Assembly: GCA_029962745.1 (NCBI GenBank)
Contig: CM057153.1
Location: forward strand, 10,668,617 to 10,732,616
Length of the DNA: 64,000 nucleotides
Source of the DNA: Echinometra lucunter
Taxonomy: Eukaryota > Echinodermata > Echinoidea > Camarodonta > Echinometridae
Reading direction: 5' to 3'
Shown here: positions 23,601-35,600 of the stretch, piece by piece
How the letters are laid out: each line of letters opens with the position of its first letter
How positions within the stretch are numbered: the stretch's first letter is position 1
The notes under the pieces: generated by a model
Seen by the model: the letters and a program-made list of their open reading frames with translations, nothing else
Databases searched by the model: none
What the model was told of the DNA's origin: nothing
Made by a program: the position numbers and the translations under genes

Positions 23601-26600
23601 AACAGAAATACATGTACAAAGTCAATTTTTTTTTTTTTTTTTGTAGAACCATAGGGTACCATAAGAGACCTGACAGTCTTGTTCAGACAGTCCCTTTATT
23701 GAAAATAGGAGGCAAGAGTACAAAAATATAATTAATAAACAGCTCATACTCAAATGCAAAGCACAACAACAACAACAACAACAATTCAGAAGATGTGCAA
23801 AGAACAAACAAACAAATAATACAGTGTTAACAAACAAACAAATAATACAGCGTTAACAAACAAACATTATATCTTTTAGGGTGAGAAATCAGAAATTGAA
23901 AGGAATTTCTTTAATTTCCTCTTGAAGCTATTATAAAAATGATTGATGTACATGTAATTTCATTTGGTAGATAATTCCATATCACTGGTGCTTCATGCTG
24001 AAAAGTGAAAGAAACAAATGTTTTATGAACAGCCCACAAATGATACCTTTTTGCACTTTCTAGTATTATAATAAAGTACAGAAGTATTCAAAGTTAAGTT
24101 ACACCACTCATAAGTATCGCATACACAATGTAACGAAAATGAAAGTCTTTAAGCTGTGATCACGATGGTGAGTAACGGACACTTTTCATATTGAATCAGT
24201 GTGGAATATGTAGTGAACCTTTCTGTATTAGCATTATGCGTATGTCAGTAGATACTGATAAGTATGTGTAATATAAACTTATCATGTTATTAAAGCCTTG
24301 CTTAACTGGTAATCAAGTAGGAAGTCCAGTACTACTAATGTTAATCCCCCTTTTTGCTTGTATGCACTGTCAGATTAATCAATGCCCAATAACTAACAGT
24401 CTTACACCTTGAATTAGAGCTTCATAAGTGTCACATAGATAGGGCGATGGATAGATGGAGAGAGATGGAGAATGAGAGAGAGGGAGGGAGAGAGGGGAGA
24501 GAGAGAGAGAGAGAGAGTGAGGAGGGAGAGGGAGAGAGAGAGGGAGAGAGAGGGAGAGAGAAAAAATGTCTTTGAAGTTGAAACAAAGGCAGACAGATAA
24601 TCGATAATCAGGAAAAGCGAAGAACTAAGACCATGAAAGGAAGACCAAGGGATGGGAGAGGAAGAAAAGATATGGCATTTGTACCTTCCTGTAAAAAAAA
24701 CACAAAACAAACAAAACAGAAAAATGCATTTCTTCATTCCTGCACAAATTTGTGTTATTCATTATTATTTTTTGCATTCAGAAACATGCATGCTCAAATA
24801 TTTTGTGATGTAAATTTTTATCTAAAATCTTTCTTAACTTGCCATGTAAATATACTGTCTTTTGTATTATGTATTTAAAGAAGTTTCCTTCTGTGCTTTT
24901 TGTCTATTGTAGGATTGATACATTTGATGAGGAGCCCTACACACATAATGATATCCTCTTTGAGCAGTCTTGTATCTTGTTCAACTTAGGAACCCTGCAT
25001 TCCATCTTAGGAGCGATAGAGTCACGCACTTCAGAAGAGGTCAGTTCCAACACAAATTTTTCTAAATATATCTATTTAAATTGTCATTAATGATAATAAA
25101 ATTAATAAAAATGGATATTTATATAGTGCAGGTATCCACCAAACTGGGTGATCAAGGCTCAGCTAGACTACCAATTTTAGTGCTCACAGCTTTCAAGGAA
25201 TTCCTTTCTGCCGGTACCCATTTACACCTGGGTGGAGAGTGGCAAGTGTAGATTAATTTCTTGCCAAAGGACTAGGGCTTAACCGATATGGAATTTTGTT
25301 GCCGATTCGATGCCCAATGTTTTTACATCCGCATCGGCTTCCGATTCCGATATCAGTGCAGCGCAGAGCGCGGCTGGAGTAGAGATGCATAATTACAATA
25401 AAACAATTTAATCCTGTATGCTAAGCCCACAATGCAATACAACATGTGTAGGGACTAAGTGTGATTGTAACCAAAATTTGTGGTAAAACGTCTGCATAAC
25501 ATGATGAAATGATGACGGAGTTTGAATAATTTCTGTTTCTATCAGGAGTTTATTTTTATACATAACGGAGTTTGAATAATTTTTATTACTATCGTAAGTT
25601 TGTCTTGAACATTACGGAATTTAGATAATTTCTACTTCTATCGTGCGTTCATTTTTAACCATAATGGAGTTTGAATAATTTCTTCTACTACTACTATCGT
25701 AAGTTTGTTTTTAAACATTACGGAGGAGAGAACGGTAAAAAAAAATAAAAGAACCTGTTGCTTGCATCAGTTCCGCATTGGCACACCCATCAAAATATTT
25801 ACCGATTCTGATGTTTTGCCGATGCGGCCAAGAATCGGCATTCTTTGATCTCTGATGCGGATATCGGTTAAGCCCTACAAAGGACATGAGTCTATTCCAG
25901 TCTAGTCCATAATCTATTGCAGTAACATTTGCTTTTTAAATTGTGTTACTATTTCCAATTAAAAAGTCAATATTCTCTGATGGACATTGCATATGTAGTT
26001 ATGCTGCTGATTACTGGAAAATATAAAATCCTTGATTTATGAAAACCAGACTCATGTCTTTTGTACTTTCTTTTTTTTAGAATGTATGATGGTTTACCAT
26101 TTACATGGAAATTGTTGTGTACTCTTGTAATGAAGTATCCTGAATACATTATTTTACAACTTTTGTCATATAGAAAATAGTGGTTTATTCTGGTATGTAT
26201 TGACTTTCAGAATGAGTTTGGTTTTTATTTTCAAATTTGTATATATAGTAAACTGCATTGTGGCATGATTCAAAGTGAAATCAGATCATTCATTGAACTG
26301 GCAAGGAATCCTTTCGATTTTTAAGAGGGTGATACTGATCACCATCTGACTTATGCCCATTTCTTCTTACTTCCATGTATAGGAGATGAAGGTGGCTTGC
26401 ACCCACTTTCAGTGTGCAGCAGGAGCTTTTACCTATCTCAAAGACAACTTTCAGTGTGATATGAGTCCTGATATCTCCTTTGAGCTGATGAACATGTACA
26501 TCAACACCATGCTGGTGAGTGAACCGTAACCATAGAAGACTGGCAATAGCAGGTTTTTTTATGCCTTTGCCCACTGAAGTTGGTGACATACGCATTCTGA

Positions 26601-29600
26601 TTTCAGGTTGTCTGTCTGTCCGTCCTGCTTTTTCTTGACATGATATCTCAAGAACCGTTGGAGGTATGAATTCTGAACCTATAATCCAAATGAAGTTCTT
26701 AATATTTAGCTTTTTAATGTGCTTAAAGTGATTACACAATGGTAATTTTTTTTTGAATATATGATCGAGAATAGAATTCTAAGAAGAATAACATTAAAAA
26801 TTTGATGACTTTCAGTCGGATTTAATGCATTTTGGCTAATTTTCTCATAAAATGTCAAGAGTTGACCAAAAAATTTGAGTATGAGGTATGACGTAAAAGT
26901 GGGTACCAAGCTTCGCGCATTGCAGTTGTGCTGCGCGCTAGACTGTACAATATGTATTATACCTTGCGCGCATTTTGCTAGAAGTGCGCGACAAGGTACC
27001 CACTTTGACGTCATTTTGACGCCAAAGTGGGTACCCAGTTAAAACTGGGACACAGCTGAGGGGTCAAAAATATCCTGAAATCTTACCACATTTGGGGGTT
27101 TCCTTGGCAACACGACTTTAAAATTTTAGGCAGATGATTTTCTGCTGATGAAATCATGCTCTTTTTAAATGAACTAACATTGTTTCAGCATTGGGTACCC
27201 CCTTTAAATCACTTTGCCCCAGTTTGTTATATCATATGTCCAAAAAATACCCTTCCAAATTTATAGTTAAAGAGTTGAGTACTTTTCATTATTTCAGATC
27301 TTCTTACTCTCAGTTCCTTGTCTATTTCTTCACCTGCAACCGAACCTCTTATTCAACCCAGGGTCAAGCCCAGGAGTGTCTCCTGGAGAAGTCGATGCAG
27401 GACAACCGCAAGAGTTCCCTGGTGGCTCGCATCAGCATGCAGGTGGTGGAGTACTACAAGCAGGCTCTGAAGGGACTCGAGGATTCCAACATCAGCAGTA
27501 TGATGGGATCCAGGAGGAACAAATGGTGGAAGAAAACCCTGCAGATCAAGGTCCATCACTTCACCAGCATTGCTTATGTGAGTCTAAAGGCCTCTTGAAA
27601 GACATTAACCCTTTGAGCATGATTCGATTTCAGCATAACATGCATTTTCCATAAACCCTAGCCCGAGATAACTCGGGCTTAGTGTTCATCAGGTTAATAA
27701 TGGATAGTAGATATGATAGATAAAAAATTAATTTTATAGCAAGGGAAAGCATCCATGTATTGTAGAAGATCACAAAAAGTTTGTGTATTCACTCATTACA
27801 TGATTTTTCTTCATCATAGTGACAATTTTACGGTACCATGAATGAAAGGTAAGTACATTTTTTGTCCTGTTGGAACATAATTTCACTTTTCAAGGTGTTT
27901 ATTTATAAAACTACTGTCAGTTTGTCTTTGAAATAATTGATCATACAGATGTACCAAGAAGAAGACATAGTTTGGAGTTTTTGGAAGAATCATATAATTT
28001 TTGATAGTTTAGATGCTACAGATGCTTCGAGAAGAACATGTTTCTACCGAACCAGTGAATTTTATCAGAATGTGTGAGAAACTGTTGGCATTTACATGGT
28101 ACATGTATGCTTTGTTACATGCTTTATTAGATGTTCATGAGCAATCAAGCTGAGGAACAGAAGAAATATGGAGAAAGGGTAGCCTATCTGACCCATGCGC
28201 AAGCAAAACACAATGAAGCCGTCAAGTTGAGTAAGGTGAGTCTCTTTGAGGATTGGGGAGGTCCGCGGGGGTGGGGGGGGGATAGAGCAAGTGCAGCACA
28301 TCTGACCCTTGCACACAGCAAACTGGCGCAATGAAACTGTCGAATTTGGTGAGATGAGCTTAGTTAAACTTTTACTTAAAATCTCATTGAGGGTTGAGGA
28401 TGGGGAGGTTCTGGGGGGAGGGAGGGGATAGATCAAGGGTAATAAGATCTGACTCATGTACTGAGCAAAGTGACATGGATCAAACCGCCAACGTTGGTGA
28501 GATGAGCTCAGTTTTCCATTTTACTTGAAATCTCATTGAGGGTTGGGGTGGCAGAGGATGGGTAGAGGGGTGGGGGAGGGGAAGGGAGGGAAGAGCAAGG
28601 ATTGTATATCTGACCCATGGACAGAGAGCAGATTGGCACACTGAAAACATCAATGATATGAGATCAGTTTTCAATTCATGTATGATCTCATCGAGGGGGA
28701 AGTTGGTTGAGAGAAACATAGAGGGTAGTGCATTTGATCCACATGTGAAACAAATACAATGAACCTGTCAGGAGAATGAGATAAAGCTTGAAAGAAGAGA
28801 AGAGAAATGCCGGCATACGTATATGGACAGAAAGAGGAAAGAATTGACCAGTTAGGAAGCCAACCATGCCTTCAAGTAAGTGTGCACTACATTGACGCAT
28901 ACTGCATATGAACACTAAAAAAAAAGTGGGGTTTGACTTTGGCTTTGCTTCTTCTTCTTCTTCTTGAGAGTACTCCTCAACGTTCCGTGTGGAACCAAAC
29001 GAGGAAGAAGAGGGAGTGCGCAATATTGCTCAGTTAGTCCTTGAAGCTTGAGTCTTGGTTACAGATAAAATTGGTGGCTTTTAGTTTGAAAGTGTCGTTG
29101 TCGGCTATACTCTGGATATTGGGTGGTAGTGAGTTCCAGTCCTTGATGGTATGTGGAATGTAGGAATGTTTGAAACAGTTGGTGCGGGTTGAGTATTGGA
29201 TGAAGGAATTTCCTGAAGTACGTCTCGTGGCTCGTGTAGCTGGGCCGTAGACATATAATAAATTTACTAGACGAAAAGCAGCACGCGCTTATATCATTAC
29301 GCGAATGGCATTAGGCCCCGCCTCTTTCGGATCATTTGAAGGTCGACCTAAGCACCCGTTTTTTGCATTATTCATATCTACTGCACGTGTGGCGCGTATC
29401 ACTTTTATGATGATACTTTGATTTAATGCGCATTTGTTGCGCATTTGTTGTGCATTTGTTGCGCATTTGTTGCGCACTGATTGTGCATCATTGCTGATGG
29501 GCGTAATGTTTTAAAACATGCACAAACGCACGCGACTCCTTGGAATCATCTTACAAAATGAATTATTCATTTTTGCTCATAAATATTGATGGTGCTTAGT

Positions 29601-32600
29601 TCGGCCTTCTAATGGATCTGGACAAAATGGCGTAGCTTTAGGGGCCTGAGCTGGGCGCTGCTAGATATGTGAATGAACCTTCTGTGACCTAAAGAAAAAG
29701 TATCCTTCCAAGCTACATGAAAAAGGGAAACTCCATTGTGTGGTGATTCAGTTTCCCCTGAAGATTTCCATCCATTCTTTCTATCTCAGGGTCAGCCAGA
29801 AAGCATAACAGAGGCTCTGAACTTTGCCAAAGACGTGGTGATTGGAAAGTACCAGTCTGCTAATAAAGACAATGAATTCATATACCATGACAGTGTGCCT
29901 GCTTTCGAGAGCCTGTCTGAAATCAAAGGTAATATGATCCAGTCATTTGGAGTATGACCAAGCATCACTGTAGATGTCATTTGTCTACCAATAATATATG
30001 ATATAGAGATTTTACATTTTATGAAAACATGTATTTCAAAGCTGAGGTCAGATTTTATGGTTGGTACATGTAGAGACCCTTTCACCTCCCCCATTGTGTG
30101 ATTTTAATTCCAAAATAGCAATTAGAAGTTTTATAAGTATTAACAGTACATGTATTTTATCATAACCCAAATTCACCATTGCTACAGTGTTTTGTGGTCA
30201 TTATTACTTTCAAAACAAAAAAAAAGAAAGAAGAAAAAACCCCCCCTAAAAATCAGTGCACTCTTCGTGAAGGCTTTGACATTTTCATATTGTAAAGGAG
30301 GCAACATCATTCCATCATTGAATTTTGAGTTCATACGTGTATGTCTTATCATTATTGTGATTTATGACAATTTGTTATTGCTAATGTTTCATGGTCTTTA
30401 TTATGGTTCTAAAAACAGGTGCATCATTAGTAAAGGCCCTCACATTCCAGCCGTATGATGAAGCAGTAGCAGGACCGGACATCTTTAGAAAGCTTGTTCC
30501 CATGGAAGCGCACGAGGCATCATCTCTTTACAGTGAAGAAAAGGCAAAGCTTCTGAGGAGAATCGTGGATCAAATTGAGGACAAGAACAAGAAACTTGAG
30601 TGAGTTGATATGAGTAAAGGTTTATTTCATTGCTTTATGTATTCAGTCTTATTTAGTCGTTTGGCCTTGTTGGTGCTGCCGTCCACTGATGAAAGGAAGC
30701 AACTCTGTAGAATAAATTTCTTAGAAAATAAAGAAAATATGTCACCGTTTTATGAAGAAATCTATGGAGTTGCTTCCTTTTTGATATACATGTACCTGTA
30801 TTTTGGAAATTGTGATTTAAATGACCTTAATTTCTTCATCATGTAGAGAATACAAAACGTAACCCAAATCTAGAAAAAGTGAATCTTGCAAAAAATCAGA
30901 GTTGCTTCCTTTTGTCATTGTCATTGTTTTTTTTTTTTTCAGGGGGTCTTGTTTTTAAACAATTGAGTAATATTTGTAACACTGTTGGGGAAAGTTGCAG
31001 GGAATTTGACATTTGTAAATTTTGTGGGAATGGTCAAAGTTCAGTTTTTACATGAAGCAAGCGAAGCAAGCACATCAAGCACATAACCTTGGATGTGGAT
31101 AGATTAAAGTGAAGGAGTCATGTGGTACTCATCATGAATCACGCAATGTATTAGTAATGACCTTATAGCTATTCACTATCATTATCATCTAATTTTCCTA
31201 AGTTATTTTATATGACATTGATTTGCTCGTATCATAATGAATCTAAACTTGATTTAACTTGTATGCTAGTTTTTCCCTATCTGTGCTATGAGTATCAATT
31301 TGCGTCATGTGCATACACAGATTTGAGCAGTATTTTATCTTCACCAAAAATGGAATAAATTGAAACTGAAATTACATGAACTGCAAAGTTATGACAGTTT
31401 TATATATATATATAATTATCTCATTCATGTGTGATTCATACAGTCAGTATTTGTCAGCGGTTCAACTCGAACAACTTAAACTGCCAGGGAGTGAGCCAGA
31501 AGTACTTCCTCAGGTCTTATTGGAAGTGTGTGCTGCTCTCAGTGTCAAGACAGAGCCCATAAAGACGCTGGTCAGCTCCATGCAAGGTAAACAATAGTTG
31601 ACACATTAACCCTCTACTCACCATGGATGACAGACAATACTGGGGACATTTCATCAAGTGTCTTGTCAGTGATTTTTTATTGATGAATTTGCTCTCAGCC
31701 AATCAGATACAAGGATTCCAGTAGCTTATAACAGGTGTCAGTAAAAATCACTGACAAAACACTTGACGCTCCCAAGGACTGCTACATTATTTGGAGTTTA
31801 TTATACGTATACATTGTATGTATGACAAAGATCGACAGTGGCAGTACCTCAGTTTGTCTTGTTAATCACCCAAAGCCAGTAAAGAGTTAAGGCAGGTTTT
31901 CCCCACTGCCAATGTCCAAAATATGGCAACGTCCATCATTCATATTTTAGGCTTTAAAAGTTCGCCAAACATGCGCTGGGATGCCGAAGCTTCATCAATT
32001 TTTCATGGGATGAAGGAAATGTTCACAAGAAATTTCAAAACTTTTTAAAAAACTCCCATCAAACCAAAAACAAACACTGCTTCCAAATCCCTGCGCATTT
32101 TCGGTCAATCTTTGAAGCCTAAAATACAAATTTTGGACTTTGCCTTTTTATGCCTCCGCTCATGGTTGCCGGAGGCATTATGTTTTCGGGTTGTCCGTCC
32201 GTCCGTCCGTTTTCGTTCTCGCGATAACTTAAGAACCGTTTGACAGATCAACTTCAAACTTGGCTCATGTATGCACATGGAAGGGACAATGATCTGATTA
32301 GATTTTGGGTCACAAGGTCAAAGGTCATAGAGGTCATTATGTACATAGAAATGGTTCGTTTTCACCATAACTCAACAACCATTTGACCGATCAACATCAA
32401 ACTTAACACAGGTATGCATATGGGAGGGACAATGATCTGATTAGATTTTGGGGTCTCAAGGTCAAAGGTCAAAGGTCATAGAGGTCATTATGTACATAGA
32501 AATGGTTCGTTCTTGTGATAACTCAATAACCATTTGACAGTTCAACAAACTTGATTCATGTATGCATATGGAAAGGGCAATGCTCATTAGATTTGGGGGT

Positions 32601-35600
32601 CACAAGGTCAAAGGTCAAGGTCAAAGATGTCATTGTATAAATGAAAATAAATCAACATGAAGTGCCATTTATTTCTGATTTGGTAATGATGGAGGCATAA
32701 AGTTCGACCACGCGTGGTCGAAGATTCATCTAGTTTTGACATTCACATTGTTTGCTTGCCTGTGAGAACAGCTTTTAAATTGATTAAAGCCTGCCATTGC
32801 ACATAATATGATTACCTTTAATCAAGAATAACCTTCCAATGATATCTAGAAGGATTATTTTTCTTATCAGTTCTCATTAGTTCATTCAATTTTATCTTCT
32901 TAAGAATATCCTTGTTTGATGATATTTTCAGAACTCTCAGGAGTGGTCATGGACGTGGATTCGTCCTTAAAAGAAATTGAACAACTCACCAAACAGGAAG
33001 AAAAACAGGAAGCAGAGTTTCAGGTATCTGATACGTTCAGGAATTTCCTAGATGCAGTAACACTACGTGAAAGTCATTATGATTGTGTTCTTTTGTATTC
33101 AAGTTTCTGCCTGTGTTTTATATTTCGAAGTACCTAGTATTATAATCCTCTTTCCATAGAAAAAATTCATGCTATCGAAACTGATATTTTCTTTTATCAT
33201 GTTCAAGAGGTTCTCCATATGTTTAACTCATGCTTGAATTGCAGAAATTTATTTATTTTTGGAAATATATATATGAATATCATGATAAGGAAGAGAAGTG
33301 TGCAGATTAAAAAGAAAACAACTGTACTCTTATTCTGTGGCATTATACTTGTAGAATCTTGGTGGCTTGATATTTACTGCACTCGCCATGTTATCAGAAT
33401 AATTTGGCAAAAATTTAAGATAAAATATATCATAATGAAAGTCTTATGCTTGCCACACCGGCCTAAGAGCTTTGTTTCCCCATGCGAGTGGATGATTGTG
33501 CAAGCTGGCCATATTTGTTACTTATCCATTATTGATGTTTTTATATAGATACACTTTACTTCTAGTGAGAAAAAAGTTATTGCATAGATCACTATTATTC
33601 ATAAGCAATAGCAAAAAAGTAAACTATGAAATTAGTACTTACCATATTAAGAACTCATATTAGTTGCATAATAAACAAACAATAAAACTTTAAAATTAGA
33701 ATTTACCATATTAAGAAATCATATTAGCTGCATAATAAAAAAAAGTATCAGAAAGTAGTACTTATGTTTTGAGTTTAATATTCAGCCCTGTCTTCATTTA
33801 TTTTGGTCCAAATACACTTGCATCATATCTCTGTTTATCATATATATATATATATATAGTAAAAATTTATGATGAAATTGCGATGATATCTTTGAAAACA
33901 GTGTTTATCATTGACGCTCAGGATTAGCCTTAAACTGTTTTTTTTTCCACAGAAGGAATTTGGGACAAAGAGTGCAAAGCCACTGGGAGAGATCAAGAAG
34001 GACCTTACAAAGTGTCAGGAGCTCCATGCTACTGCCAGCCAGTCCAACACAGAGCTCCACAAGGCCATGCAGACCCACATGGAGAACATCAAACTCCTGG
34101 CTTCTCCAGTTGAGACCCTCCAAGCAGCACTTCCATCTGCTAAGGCAGCCAGAAGTAAGTCCTCTCAATCAAAACTGCTGTATGATTCCATGTGTTATGG
34201 TCTCAGATGTGACCCTCTACTACAAAACGACCAATATATCGCCATGGGAGTTTTAGAGTAAACAGCTATAAAAATAAGGAGCTTGGGGTTGAAAGATTGA
34301 TTTTACATTTTCTAATAGTTCATTTACCATCTGACCAAATTTGGGGGCCATCTGCAATGCAGGGCCCTGTTTCATAAAACTTGTTATCAATAACAAGTTG
34401 CAATAACTTTGATAAGCTACTGAAATCCTTGCATCTGATTGACTGAGAGCAAATTTGTCATATAAATGTGGCAGTTGTTACTGATTATCAAGATTTATAA
34501 AATAGGGCACTGAAGTGTGATTTTTCCCTCGATTTGAAATTACCATTTTGGAGGAATTTTGAAATAAAGGTATGACAACATGCTGGGTAAAACCTTCACA
34601 TTAAAATGTGTACATAACTCAGAAGTTATTCACTGGCTTTCAAAATCTACTGAAGGTGAGGAGTATATCTTCTTTGAAACTATTCCAAGTTTGAGCTAAT
34701 CTGATAATCCCTTCATAGTCAGTACTAGGGAGTTTTCATTTAACCTTTAAGTGAGACACACAATAGGACGCAAGTATGACACTTCAGTGGTCACTTATCT
34801 TTACATCCTGTTTTTTCTATTATTCTGATGATTAGCTTGTCTGACAAGCTCCCATCGTCACTATAATTTCTAAGGGTTTGCATGGTCTTAAAAAGGCAGG
34901 CTGTATTTGAAAGCTTGAAGCCCTAGCTTTCAAACAGTGTTGAAATGTAGAAATGCCAAATTTCTGACTTATTGGTTGTTTTGTGGTGGAGGGTCAGAAA
35001 TTATTTTTTTATTTTCTCTAAACTCCTTAACCATTAACCCCTAGAATGCCAGATAAAGGTTTTTGGTGACTGTTTCAAAGGCACTGGCTGTACACAAATT
35101 ATTTTTCTTTTTAGTAATGAACAATTTAATGGTGTTACCCTCATGGTTGGCACATACATGCATTATTTAAAAAATGTTTAAAAAGGTATCATTCTTTAAA
35201 GATAAGCTATCACCATTTACTTTTCTTCAGATGAGGAGGATGATGAGGCAGAGAAGAAGATGCAGAAACTGGTTGCTAAGGTGGATGAGATGAAGACACA
35301 GCGGCAGACCCTACAGCAGCAGCTTAGAGATCAGATCAGAGATGACGATGTGACGGGAGGAATCGTTACAAGGACCAAAGGGAGTATGCAGGTAAACTGA
35401 TGGCACCCATACCTCTATTTGCTTTCTAATTCATTAGAGTGTGCATGAATAATTGGGTTGTTACAAAAATATTGATCTCTAAATGTTGCGAGTGCTGGTA
35501 GTATTGTTACAGATTTGCAACATTAGTATGGCGGGTAATTTAGCAGCGATACTTTTAACCAGGCATAATGTTATGTAGGTATGCATGTACATATTCTTGT

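Noticed and set aside
26706..27014. 102-codon minus-strand open frame shared with 37,364-37,768
   Set aside because: Lies within the family 2 MITE and runs into non-homologous flank on one side; no known domain.
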